Assembly: GCA_963422505.1 (NCBI GenBank)
Contig: OY730195.1
Coordinates: forward strand, 112,063,444-112,127,443
Length of the DNA stretch: 64,000 nt
DNA from: Pseudognaphalium luteoalbum
Lineage: Eukaryota > Streptophyta > Magnoliopsida > Asterales > Asteraceae
Reading direction: 5' to 3'
Below the pieces are notes generated by a model, which was given only the letters and a program-made list of their open reading frames with translations, did no database searches and was not told where the DNA came from. Below are positions 24,468-35,970 of the stretch, in pieces. A program made the translations under genes and the position numbers. Each line of letters begins with the position of its first letter. Position 1 is the first letter of the stretch.

Positions 24468-27400
24468 TCACATTCTCCCCTTGTTAAGAGAATTTCGTTC
24501 CGAAATTAAGCTCTGAGTTGGCGCGTGAGTGGAGTTTGAAAATAAATGTGGATATTTGAGTCGCATCTGGTCTTCCCGTTCCCAGGTGAATTCCGGACCA
24601 CGCCGCGAATTCCACCGAACTTTGACGATTGGGATACGACTTTGCTTAAGCTGTTTGACCTCATGGTCCATGATCTCCACTGGTGTCTCGACAAAATGAA
24701 GTTTGTCATCGATTTGAATTTCCTCGAGCGGAATAATGAGTGTCTCATCAGACAGGCATTTCTTAAGGTTAGAAATGTGAAATGTGGGATGCACACTACC
24801 AAGCTCGGGTGGTAGCTGCAATCGATATGCGACTGGACCAATCCTCTCGAGGATCTCAAAAGGTCCAACGTATCTAGGGTTTAGTTTTCCACGTTTACCG
24901 AAGCGGATGACACCTTTCCAAGGTGATACTTTGAGCAGAACTCGATCTCCCACCTGGAACTCGAGATGCTTGCGTCTCACGTCAGCATAACTCTTCTGAC
25001 GATCACGTGCGGCTTTCAGCCGTTGCTCGATACCAACGATCTTCTCTGTAGTTTCATGAATGATGTCAGGACCAGTCAGTTGGCTATCTCCAACTTCGGT
25101 CCAACAGATAGGCGACCGACACTTACGACCGTACAGTGCCTCGAATGGTGCAGCTCCAATACTGGTGTGGTAGCTGTTGTTGTATGAGAATTCACATAAT
25201 GGCAGATGATGTTCCCAATTTGCACCGAAGTCAACTACACAGGCGCGTAGCATATCTTCTAGTGTTTGAATTTTCCTTTCACTTTGGCCATCGGTTTGAG
25301 GATGATACGCAGTACTCATATCCAGACGAGTACCTAACGATTTCTGTAGTGATCTCCAAAACTGAGAAGTGAAACGACTATCTCTGTCAGAGATAATTGA
25401 GATAGGAACGCCGTGTCGGGTTACGATCTCCTTCAGATAGATTCGTGTGAGACGTTCCATTTTGTCAGTTTCCTTGATGGCAAGGAAATGAGCTGATTTG
25501 GTGAGCCGGTCCACGATCACCCAGATGGTATCGCAACCGCTTGATGTTCTCGGGAGTTTGGTGATGAAATCCATAGCGATTTGCTCCCATTTCCATTCAG
25601 GAATGTCCGGCTGCTGTAGCAGACCGGAGGATTTCTGATATTCTGCTTTGACTTTTGAACATGTGAGACACTTGCTGACATACGTGGCAATCTCTGCTTT
25701 CATGTTTGGCCACCAGTATGATCCCTTGATGCCATGATACATCTTGTCAGATCCAGGATGTATAGAATATTTGGACTTGTGAGCTTCATCCATCACCAAG
25801 TCTCGAAGATTCCCAATGCTAGGTAACCAGATTCGGTTAACGAAGTATTTGACTCCATTGGGTTTAGTTTCAAACTGTTTCTCCATGTTGCGCAAGGCCT
25901 CATCTTTCATGTTCTCCGGTTTCAATGCTTCGAGTTGAGCAGCAAGGATTTGAATGATAAAATCATTATGAATGGTAATACTAAGGGCTCGGACTCGAAG
26001 TGGTTTTGGATGTTCTTTTCGACTTAGGGCATCGGCAACAACATTTGCCTTACCCGGGTGGTACTTGATCTCGCAGTCATAATCGGTGAGCAACTCTACC
26101 CAGCGACGTTGCCTCATATTGAGATCCTTCTGATCGAATATATGTTGGAGGCTTTTATGATCGGTGAAGATGGTACATCTTGTGCCATACATATAGTGTC
26201 TCCAAATTTTGAGTGCGAACACTACGGCTCCTAGTTCGAGATTATGAGTGGTGTAGTTCTTCTCGTGAACTTTGAGTTGTCGGGAGGCGTAGGCAATCAC
26301 CTTGTCCCGTTGCATCAACACGCAACCAAGACCTTGATGTGAGGCATCGCAGTATACCACAAAGTCATCGTTGCCTTCGGGTAACGATAGAATGGGTGCA
26401 CTGCAAAGCTTTTGCTTCAATAGCTGAAATGCTGACTCCTGCTTATCAGTCCAATCGAACTTCCTTTCTTTCTGAGTTAGTGTCGTGAGAGGTTGAGCTA
26501 TTTTGGAGAAATTCTCAATAAAACGTCTATAGTACCCAGCCAGTCCTAAGAATTGGCGTACCTTGGTCGGCGTTGTCGGTGCTTGCCAGCACTTGATAGC
26601 CTCGATTTTTGATGGATCCACATGAATTCCTTGACTATCAATCACATGACCAAGGAATTGAACGGTTTGCATCCAGAACTCACACTTGGAGAATTTAGCA
26701 TATAACTCTTCGTGTCTAAGAAGTTCTAGAATGATTTTGAGATGTTGCGCGTGTTCTTGTTCATTGCGCGAGTAAATGAGAATGTCATCGATGAAGACAA
26801 TGACAAACTTGTCAAGATATGGTTTACATACTCGGTTCATGAGGTCCATTAATACAGCCGGTGCGTTTGTCAAACCAAATGGCATCACTTGGAACTCGTA
26901 ATGACCATAGCGAGTTCGGAAGGCAGTCTTTGGGATGTCGATGTCACGAACTCGTAACTGATGATAACCTGATCGTAGATCTATCTTTGAATAGAAACTT
27001 GACCCCTGAAGTTGGTCAAATAGGTCATCAATGCGAGGAAGTGGGTAACGATTCTTGACGGTTAATTTGTTCAACTCTCTGTAGTCGATACACATTCTGA
27101 ATGAACCGTCCTTCTTTTTCACAAACAGTACCGGAGCTCCCCATGGTGAAGAACTCGGTCTAATGAAACCCTTATCTAGGACTTCCTGCAACTGAGTAGA
27201 CAACTCCTGAAGTTCTGAAGGGGCTAAACGATACGGTGCTCGTGCAACGGGTGCTGCCCCGGGCACTAGATCGATTGCGAACTCAACTTGTCTCGGTGGT
27301 GGTAGACCAGGCAAGTCTTCGGGAAAGACTTCTGGAAAGTCTCTAACAATGGGCACATCCTCAAGTCGCTTCTCTTCCGACTTTTTCTCCATAACGTGGG

Positions 27401-28928
27401 CGAGGATTGCCTGATAGCCTTTTCTAAGATATTTGCGAGTTTTCATGCATGATATGATATTCAATCTCGTCCCACCGGTCTCCCCTTGTATGATTAAAGT
27501 ACCACCGGTGACAAGAGGAATACGAATGATTTTGTCATAACAGACAATTTCAGCTCGGTGCTTGGATAGCCAATCCATGCCAACAATGATGTCGAAACTT
27601 CCAATCTCGACAGGTATGAGATCAATGGCAAACAATTCGTTGGCGAGGTTTAAAGTGCAATTAGGAATTACACTATCGGTTTCTATGAGTTTGCCGTTAG
27701 CTAGTTCTACAATGTACTTAGCATCTAAGGCAACAAGAGTGATGTCAAGCAATGGACTAAACTCATCAGATATAAAACTCCTATCAGCACCAGTATTAAA
27801 TAGAACAGTGGCAGTAAGATTGTTGAGAAGGAACGTACCCGAGACCACATTCGGGTCCTGACAGGCTTCTCCTGTGTTCAGCACGAAAGCTCTTCCCTTT
27901 GCAGTGTTGTTACCCTTGTTCTTCAGCTTTGGGCATTCATTCCTAAAATGCCCGATATCTCCACACTCATAGCAGGATTTTGGTTGGCTGGTGGTGGTGT
28001 TGGAATTGGCATTGGTAGACCTGCAGTCTTTGGCCAGATGCCCATACCTTTGGCACTTACCACAAGGAGTGCCGCAAGGGCCTTCATGGTGTCGGTGGCA
28101 CTTTGAACAGAAGGGTTTGTTCCCAGTATAACCCTTGTTGAAACCAGAACCAGTACTGGTGGTCTTGTCAGACTCAGATCTCTTAGACGGCGGTTGGTTT
28201 TGAGTGGGGTTTCCAGACCACTTTCTTTTGTTGTTACCAGAAGATGTAATGGATGCCTCACGGCTGACAATCATTGCCGTGAGTTCGTGTGCGAGGCGGA
28301 TAGCACTTTGGATGGTTGTCGGTTTGGACGAGGCGATGTTTCCCTGGATACTTTCCGGGAGACCACGAATGTACCTCTTGATGCGCTTTTGCTCTGAGTC
28401 TACCATAGATGGGCAGAGGAGAGCGAGTTGTTGGAACTTGGTGGTGTAACCATTGATGTCAGTGCCCTGGACTCTCAGACTCCAGAATTCTTCTTCCAAC
28501 CTCTGAAGTTCTTCGCTAGGGCAATACTCTTCCTTTAGCATCTCCTTCAGATCTCCCCAGGGAAGTTGATTAGCCGCTTCAATTCCCACAGCACTAGTAT
28601 GGGTGTTCCACCAGGTGAGGACACCTTCCTGAAAGGTGTAAGCAGCAAACTTGACCTTGCTGTCTTCAGCGCAGTTATAGAGACTGAAGACAGATTCCAT
28701 TCGTTCCATCCATCGGATCAGGCCAATAGCACCTTTCGTGCCCTTGAAGTACAATGGTTTGCAACTGAGAAAATCCTTGTAGGAACATGGTTTGATAACA
28801 GGAGGAGGAGTGGTATTGACTGTCTCATCACTCCTTCGAGAGTCTCGAGCAGCCAAGGCTTCAGCTACAGCTCGGGAAACCGCTCCATTGAGTTCAGCTT
28901 CACTGTAACCCTTCCTCTTTGGCGGCAT
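24468..28928 (-). CDS. Gypsy gag-pol polyprotein with mutated protease active site
   Basis: An uninterrupted 1486-aa frame starting MPPKRK. In order (rough residues): retrotransposon gag (50-230); two CCHC-type knuckles near 288-301 (CGKCQRYGHLAKDC) and 318-331 (CYECGDIGHFRNEC); aspartic protease near 375; reverse transcriptase (about 590-760) with the catalytic FIDD box in VFIDDILIYS; RNase H starting YCDASHQGLG; integrase with an HHCC zinc site and a D,D,E triad (MDFIT, SDRDSRF, SERKIQTLED); and a C-terminal chromodomain-like segment (VRWNSRRGPEFTWERE). The protease motif reads NTGADRSF where the family has DTGA; the codon is AAT, so the catalytic Asp is lost and the element should not mature its particles alone. 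Everything else looks functional. The frame runs right up to the polypurine tract, as in related elements. Confidence 0.95.
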   Translation of the reverse strand: MPPKRKGYSEAELNGAVSRAVAEALAARDSRRSDETVNTTPPPVIKPCSYKDFLSCKPLYFKGTKGAIGLIRWMERMESVFSLYNCAEDSKVKFAAYTFQEGVLTWWNTHTSAVGIEAANQLPWGDLKEMLKEEYCPSEELQRLEEEFWSLRVQGTDINGYTTKFQQLALLCPSMVDSEQKRIKRYIRGLPESIQGNIASSKPTTIQSAIRLAHELTAMIVSREASITSSGNNKRKWSGNPTQNQPPSKRSESDKTTSTGSGFNKGYTGNKPFCSKCHRHHEGPCGTPCGKCQRYGHLAKDCRSTNANSNTTTSQPKSCYECGDIGHFRNECPKLKNKGNNTAKGRAFVLNTGEACQDPNVVSGTFLLNNLTATVLFNTGADRSFISDEFSPLLDITLVALDAKYIVELANGKLIETDSVIPNCTLNLANELFAIDLIPVEIGSFDIIVGMDWLSKHRAEIVCYDKIIRIPLVTGGTLIIQGETGGTRLNIISCMKTRKYLRKGYQAILAHVMEKKSEEKRLEDVPIVRDFPEVFPEDLPGLPPPRQVEFAIDLVPGAAPVARAPYRLAPSELQELSTQLQEVLDKGFIRPSSSPWGAPVLFVKKKDGSFRMCIDYRELNKLTVKNRYPLPRIDDLFDQLQGSSFYSKIDLRSGYHQLRVRDIDIPKTAFRTRYGHYEFQVMPFGLTNAPAVLMDLMNRVCKPYLDKFVIVFIDDILIYSRNEQEHAQHLKIILELLRHEELYAKFSKCEFWMQTVQFLGHVIDSQGIHVDPSKIEAIKCWQAPTTPTKVRQFLGLAGYYRRFIENFSKIAQPLTTLTQKERKFDWTDKQESAFQLLKQKLCSAPILSLPEGNDDFVVYCDASHQGLGCVLMQRDKVIAYASRQLKVHEKNYTTHNLELGAVVFALKIWRHYMYGTRCTIFTDHKSLQHIFDQKDLNMRQRRWVELLTDYDCEIKYHPGKANVVADALSRKEHPKPLRVRALSITIHNDFIIQILAAQLEALKPENMKDEALRNMEKQFETKPNGVKYFVNRIWLPSIGNLRDLVMDEAHKSKYSIHPGSDKMYHGIKGSYWWPNMKAEIATYVSKCLTCSKVKAEYQKSSGLLQQPDIPEWKWEQIAMDFITKLPRTSSGCDTIWVIVDRLTKSAHFLAIKETDKMERLTRIYLKEIVTRHGVPISIISDRDSRFTSQFWRSLQKSLGTRLDMSTAYHPQTDGQSERKIQTLEDMLRACVVDFGANWEHHLPLCEFSYNNSYHTSIGAAPFEALYGRKCRSPICWTEVGDSQLTGPDIIHETTEKIVGIEQRLKAARDRQKSYADVRRKHLEFQVGDRVLLKVSPWKGVIRFGKRGKLNPRYVGPFEILERIGPVAYRLQLPPELGSVHPTFHISNLKKCLSDETLIIPLEEIQIDDKLHFVETPVEIMDHEVKQLKQSRIPIVKVRWNSRRGPEFTWEREDQMRLKYPHLFSNSTHAPTQSLISERNSLNKGRM
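24473..24488 (-). other. Polypurine tract
   Basis: On the minus strand CTTAACAAGGGGAGAA directly abuts the 3' LTR start TGTGACACCC. It primes plus-strand DNA synthesis. The gag-pol stop codon overlaps the LTR edge. Confidence 0.85.
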
Positions 28929-29708
28929 GATTCTTCAAGAAAGAAACAAGAAAAGGATAAATGAGTTGTCTGTACAAATTCACGATATATCACAATAGTA
29001 CAAGTGATAATCATAATTCAACAGATAATGGAGTTGAATACAAGATGCGATTTTGCGAGAGAGCGGGGTAAGGTTTTACTTATGGAAACCTATAAGTCCT
29101 TCTAACAATAGGTTCCACTTGTGATTCCGAAGAAATAAAATGATGGAAGGAATACGAAATGATATATTCCTCTATAGCACATGACGGTACAGCGAAATGT
29201 GTTGTAAGATGTTACGCGAGTATAATTAAATAGACGGTTGTAGCTATACTCGTCGTCTTCGGTGGTGTGGGCGTTAATGAGTATACTACCGCATGATATC
29301 TATATATATTTGACATATATAATAGCTTAGAATGTAATACGCAGGTAAGGCCTATTCATATATCTTCAATATATAATAGCCTATAGAGTAGCACGTAGGT
29401 GAGGCCTATGTATGTATATACGCTTATATCACATAATAGCCTAGAGTGTGTCTAACACAAACCAAGTATAAGTCCCGATTTCTCTCGTGGTCAGAGTCAA
29501 CTAGCGCATTCCTGTTCAACATAACCCCTTTCAGATATCACATCATATTTATTTAATTGTACATAGTTAGCTACGCTATGTTAAATTAAACTCGCATGAT
29601 GTAATTCCTGAACCAGTTATATCTAGTGAGGAATACTGCCTAACGGTCATAGTCTAGGCCCACTAAATGCAACCTAGTTCATTATAACCTTAGGCTCTGA
29701 TACCAATC
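28929..29708 (-). mobile_element. Untranslated leader of the chromovirus
   Basis: The 780 bp between primer site and gag start, AT-rich and without open frame. It includes three variant copies of an AATAGCCTA...GTAGGTGAGGCCTAT-type phrase near 29320-29450. Primer site complement GCTCTGATACCA lies at 29694-29705. Confidence 0.8.
29694..29705 (-). other. Primer-binding site of the chromovirus
   Basis: Minus strand TGGTATCAGAGC, complementary to initiator tRNA-Met, three bases from the 5' LTR edge. Confidence 0.9.
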
Positions 29709-31998
29709 TGTCGCACCCCCAAATTATGATGCGGAAGCGGTTCGGTTCGGGGCGCGACTAATCAAATATCAAGCACACAAGGCATACAATGAACGACTCT
29801 ATATGCGTCATTTTACAAAATACATTGATATTATAAAAGTTTTACACTGTTATAATATAGTTTACAAAAGCTCTTGAGCCAAATGGTAGAGATTCTATGG
29901 CATAACTAAATTATACAAAATATAGTAATGCATGACAATCTCTTGATGTCTGAATGCGACTCGAGCTAATGGGCATCCTGAGTGAGCAGACCTAATGCTG
30001 CTGTGAACCTGAGAATACACGCTAAAATGGTCATCTAAAAGCTGGTGAGCTCACAGGTTTAATGATAAAGTGTAATGTATGAACCGCAAGATTTAAGTAT
30101 GAATATTTGTAATCAAACAAATAAGTAATTGATAAATGATGTGTATATTGCCATGAGCACATAGTCTGAGCTTAACTGAAGTGTCAGGATCACAATTAAG
30201 TGCCTGAGCAAGGGTGCCTCTATGCGTGTGCCTAATCAACACACGTATGAACAAATGATAATGCGTCCGTTTGACCAGTCAGTGCTTGCTGACCCGGATG
30301 GGGATTGTCAGTCCCATATGGTACCATACACTAACATTCACGCTACAAAGTATTACCAAACTATGCTTGGAGGACTTAAAAGATTAGATGATAAACTCAT
30401 GCAGAATATAGTGATATTTGATACTTGCGTTCACATGTAAAACAAAACAAGCTTGTATTCTCACCCCTAGAGTAAAAACGGTAAAATAGGGGCTATGAGA
30501 CTCACCTGAGTCTAATGAGATGCTATCAAGCACAATTGATGGTTTACAAGAGAAATGATGTCGTCTCCAACGACTGAAACCTGCTGGGCGTCCTAAACGC
30601 GCAAGGTTTTAATGATTAGATGTTGAAACCTGCCGGGCGTATTAAACGCGCAAGGTTTAATTGGTTAGATGTCTCAACAGACCATCTATGCTAGTTGTTC
30701 TATTGACTAGTTATGTCCAAATCATTTGGTTAATGTTTATCTTTGAAGTTGAGAAAGTGTATACGGCTCGTTGGTGACGGTTTGTAATAATAATTTCAAA
30801 CTATTATTATTATACATGATTTGTTGTACTTAGAAAAGTGTATGTGTTTCGTGTGTTAGTCGTATCGTATAAGTTTAGTTGTTATTCAAGTTCGTTATAT
30901 CCTTTACATTATATTTCATAGGTTACAAAATTTGGTACGGGTCCTAAAACTGAAATATGCCATTTTCGACCCCTAGACGACCCCGAAAGGCCTAAAACCG
31001 CCTAGGCTATGGCACATAGCTTTGATCATTGGGCCGTTTTCGAGTGACCATGTGACTTTTAGCCCAATCCGTTACAATAAATTTTTTCATCGAGAAGCTA
31101 CCCTGAAAACACTTCTTCGGCATTTTTACAAAAATTGTTCCGTTTCAGTAATCTAGCCGTTCGGCTATGAAGCTCTAGCCGTTCGGCTATGGGAGTCCAG
31201 CCGTTCGGCTATGAAGCACCTAGCCGTTCGGCTAAGGGAAGCCTAGCCGTTTGGCTGATCTAATCCAGCCGTTCAGCTCATCTAGTCCAGCCGTTCGGCT
31301 CATCTAGTCCAGCCGTTCGGCTTTTGTAACGTGTTTCTTAGGTACCTTCTAGTTGGGTGGACTTAATAACATGTAAATATGAGAGTTTTGTAGGTATAGC
31401 AAGCTTCATACCTCAAATTCATGATTAAGAGGAAGATGGAATGGATGATGATGATTCTTGCACTTGGTTCTTGATCTTGGTGATGATGATGATGCTCGGT
31501 GGTGGCGGTGGCAGTTGTGGCTGCGGTTCGCCGATTCAAGAGGATGGAGGGAGAGATTTCTGGAGTGTGTGTGTGTTTGTTTGGTTGAGAAATGAAAGAA
31601 ATGGGAGAGAACGGGTATTAAATATGGGGGTGGGTTTGGGTTCGCAGGAATTAGGGCTGGGCTCGCAGCCCCGAGCTGACCTAATTCGGGTTTCGGGCTC
31701 GTGTGTTTTCTCGTTGTCTAATCTCATGTCGTTCGTAGCTGTTTAAGTTTTATTCAAGTAAATAAATATTATCTTTAACAATAACACTTTATTTAGAAAA
31801 ATTGTGCGCCAATATCCGGTTTTTTTGTATTTCTGTGTGCTTTCAGATTTATTTGTACGTGATTTGGATCGATCGGTCATGATATATATATATATATATA
31901 AAAAAATTTTTTGAATACTTTGACATTAATGCGTACTAAGTACGGATATTTAAAGTTTAAATGGGCGTGAAAGTTGGCCTTTTTGATCAGGTGTTATA
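29709..31998 (-). mobile_element. Chimeric 5' LTR of the chromovirus
   Basis: The U5 side (29709 to about 31265) is nearly identical to the 3' LTR. From the palindrome array outward (about 31280-31998) it is a different U3, with its own CAT-rich block (31440-31500), its own donor (GAGGTATGAAG, minus strand, at 31411) and a decayed terminus (TATAACACC instead of TGTAACACC). It is followed by a polypurine tract and tail of another element, so it also serves as that element's 3' LTR. Confidence 0.85.
31156..31321. repeat. Eight-unit GCCGTTCGGC palindrome array (5' LTR)
   Basis: Cores start at 31156, 31178, 31200, 31223, 31246, 31268, 31290 and 31312: spacing 22-23 bp throughout. Units 5 and 6 each have one base change (GCCGTTTGGC, GCCGTTCAGC). 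The 3' LTR of the same element has only five units. Confidence 0.95.
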
Positions 31999-32404
31999 TT
32001 CTCCCCATGTTAAGAAAATTTCGTCCCGAAATTTCGAGTGAAGTAGCTTGGGGTACGGGGAGAAGTGTATGTATGAGAAGTTCGTCGAGTAGATAGTAGA
32101 CATACGATGCCTATGTCGAGTTTGAAAGTTGTCAATCCATGACCGTGTCGTTGTTCATCATAGTAGTTAGATTCTGACTATTTCGTTTGTTCAAGTTGTA
32201 GTTAAGTCGTGGTTACAAGGTAACCGTTCACAAGGTAGTCCATTCGAGACTAGTTAGTTGTTACAGGGTGTTTGTTTATAGAGTAGTCCTATCAGGACTG
32301 AGTGATTGGTAAACGTTCTGTTTGTCCAGTCTACTCAAAACAAACTTTGAGTTTCACATTGGCTTAGGTTAACTAGCCCTATAATGCATTCGGCATTAAG
32401 TCGA
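31999..32404 (-). mobile_element. Tail of a second, related Gypsy element
   Basis: Next to the chimeric LTR the minus strand reads TCTTAACATGGGGAGAA, a polypurine tract, preceded by a GAAATTTCGGGACGAAAT block that is typical of the 3' end of Tekay-type pol. Further in I see only non-coding sequence with repeated short phrases (GGTAACC, GACTAGTTAG). The rest of this element is gone, replaced by a Cassandra remnant. Confidence 0.65.
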
Positions 32405-32410
32405 TAAAAG

Positions 32411-32747
32411 TGGTATCAGAGCAACTCATGTGCCGACGGAGATGGTGGGGCAAACCTCATCGAGGACGATGAGTCCCTGCAGGGGGTGGTGGCACCTTAG
32501 GCGTATCCCAGATCGGCCAATGACATGAGAGATGCTGGGCTTATAAGTAATATTTTGGCCTTACAAGACACAACACGTTTTGGGACCACATGTGGCAGAT
32601 TGTCGCAAGAGCACTGCTGTTAAGCGTGCTCGAGCGAGGGCAATTCCAGGATGGGTGACCATCTGGGAAGTGTGGTCACCAAGAACAAAGCCGTGCACCT
32701 GCGGGCAAAGCGGACAATATTGTGTCGTGGTAAGGCGGGATGTTACA
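32411..32747 (+). mobile_element. Cassandra-type TRIM remnant (primer site to 3' LTR)
   Basis: It starts with a perfect primer site TGGTATCAGAGC (32411-32422), followed by about 70 bp of internal sequence, a GCAGGGGGTGGTGG polypurine tract, and an LTR of about 250 bp that begins with CCCAGATCGGCCAATGACAT-like sequence, contains 5S rRNA-like sequence, and ends CGGACAATATTGTGTCGTGG...GGCGGGATGTTACA. These are Cassandra hallmarks: a short element with no coding capacity whose LTR carries a 5S-derived Pol III promoter. The 5' LTR is missing, so this copy is truncated. Confidence 0.85.
32580..32690 (+). pseudogene. 5S rRNA-like segment in the Cassandra LTR
   Basis: The core GTTAAGCGTGCTCGAGCGAG...CCAGGATGGGTGACC..CTGGGAAGT matches the plant 5S rRNA region holding the internal Pol III promoter (A box AGTTAAGCGTGC, C box GGATGGGTGACC). 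The 5' third is much more divergent. It is a retrotransposon-borne derivative, not a functional 5S gene: the surrounding LTR and primer site show this. Confidence 0.85.
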
Positions 32748-33291
32748 CCGTCGCAACGCGCAGGTTAAAAAAACTCATTACGAACGATATCCATTAGGTA
32801 AACTCTTCATTGAAGCATAATCTTTTATAGGGATTATGCACTAAACATGTTGTATCATATGCATTGAAAGTTATAAACAGCATGAAAAATTATATATATA
32901 TATCTATAAAGCATTTCATACTCTCTCTCTTAAACTCTTAAATTATAAATTTGGTAAGTTATTTTAATACACCCCTCATGCTTTATCACTTGATCTTTTA
33001 CTTACTCTTAACTTTTTATTTTGACAAATGTGAAGCAATATAAATAATATTGTAACATTTTACTTCGGATCACCTTTTCCTATATCTATTGATTATCATT
33101 CATTTTATTCTTCAAAAGCGACATATGATTGACAACGATTATGTTTTGTATTTAACTCCGCTACATAACACATGTATCCTACTAGTAATAATAATAAGCT
33201 TAAACAATGTACATGAGAATCCTAGTATGAAGGCAAAACTTAGCTAAATAATTTAAATGATAAATAGGGACTATATGTCTATACGCTTATA
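32748..33291. other. AT-rich intergenic sequence, no supported feature
   Basis: Nothing recognisable apart from short TA runs near 32893. Confidence 0.5.
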
Positions 33292-33580
33292 GGGTCTGCA
33301 AATGTACTAAACTTTGAACAAATGTCAATTATGTGTACCCAACTTACATTTGCTATTTTTAATGCATTCAACTTTCAAAAAGGGTGTTTTGATGTACTTT
33401 GATGATGTGACGATAATGTGTCACTCTCTCCTAACGCCACGTGGCATGCTATGCGCTCGCCACACCATCAAAGTACATCAAAACAACCCTTTTTTAAAAG
33501 TTGGGTACATTATAAATAGCAAATGTAAGTTGGGTACACACAATTGACATTTGATCAAAGTTTTGTACATCTCCAGACTC
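33292..33580. mobile_element. Fold-back DNA element of about 290 bp
   Basis: Left arm GGGTCTGCAAATGTAC... and right arm (minus strand GAGTCTGGAGATGTAC...) match for about 115 bp with scattered changes, through GTGTACCCAACTTACATTTG and TTTTGATGTACTTTGATG. The loop holds CACGTGGCATGC. No clean target duplication found; a small Mutator-like or other MITE. Confidence 0.7.
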
Positions 33581-35429
<1,849 letters not shown>

Positions 35430-35734
35430 GGGAAATTTGCAACTTTTGTCCCTGTGATTTTTACGTTTATTATCCTTTTAAGAATTTCTTCGCTTTTTTT
35501 GTCCTTGTGGTTCTGATTTTCGCAAGAATTGTCATTTTCACTAACTTTTGTTAAACCCCCCGTTAAGTAGCATCACGTGAGAAACACGTGAGGGTATTTT
35601 GGTCATATCATCTTTCCCTCTCTTTTAATTCCCTTTATTTATTAATACCCTTCATCCTCCTCATTTATACACATATATGCAAAAAATCATCGTTCTCGCT
35701 CTCTGTCTTTCTTCATCGATTTCGTCCAGGAAAA

Positions 35735-35830
35735 ATAGTGGTATTTTGTGATTGTCGTAAACCTACAATAATCAAAACGTCATGGACCTCGCGTAATCCG
35801 GGAAGACGATTTTATGCTTGTGCTCAGAGG
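35735..35830 (+). pseudogene. Mirror copy of GRF exon 1 in the left inverted repeat
   Basis: The 96-bp exon of the GRF gene is repeated here in the opposite direction. The start codon position reads ATA, so it cannot start translation, but the frame is open through VVFCDCRKPTII and NPGRRFYACAQR and a good splice donor GGTAAGT follows. It keeps the conserved Pro of NPGRRF that the expressed-side copy has lost. Confidence 0.8.
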
Positions 35831-35970
35831 GTAAGTTTTAGCTAAGTTTTATTTAGGAAAATTTTTTACTTTTAATTTTAACATACACTTACAACTTCAG
35901 TACCTACTCCTAAGTCCTAACCTTAATCCCATACACTCCAAAAAGATACAGCTACAAATCAACTCCAACT

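Larger units (their letters stand above)
21944..24472 (-). mobile_element. 3' LTR of the chromovirus
   Basis: Bounded by TGTCGC and GTCACA on the plus strand (TGTGACACCCG ... GCGACA on the element's strand). 2529 bp. From its start it carries U3 with a GATGATGATG-type purine block (CAT repeats on the sense strand, about 23660-23730), a predicted splice donor, a five-unit palindrome array and a predicted acceptor. It matches the solo LTR at 38584 along U3, so its U3 is the family-typical one. Confidence 0.9.
21944..31998 (-). mobile_element. Tekay-like Ty3/Gypsy chromovirus, nearly complete
   Basis: Order on the minus strand: 5' LTR (29709-31998), primer site, leader (28929-29708), one gag-pol frame (24468-28928), polypurine tract, 3' LTR (21944-24472). 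The two LTRs match without gaps for 1447 bp from their U5 ends, with about a dozen differences by my count, so this is a young element. Beyond the palindrome arrays the two LTRs do not match, and the 5' LTR continues into the tail of another element, so there is no ordinary right flank. The left flank is GCGTC. Named Tekay-like because the integrase is followed by a chromodomain-like tail and the LTRs are long; a phylogeny would be needed to confirm the clade. Confidence 0.9.

Noticed and set aside
31156..31321. CRISPR-like array (short repeats, short even spacers)
   Set aside because: Spacers are 12 bp, the repeat is a 10-14-bp palindrome, and it sits in a plant LTR. It is not a CRISPR array.
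32440..32475. Hammerhead-ribozyme-like phrase (GGACGATGAGTCCC)
   Set aside because: The short stem is present but the conserved CTGATGA and GAAA core of a hammerhead is not.
32580..32690. Functional 5S rRNA gene
   Set aside because: Only the promoter-bearing core is conserved, and it is surrounded by Cassandra LTR, primer site and polypurine tract.
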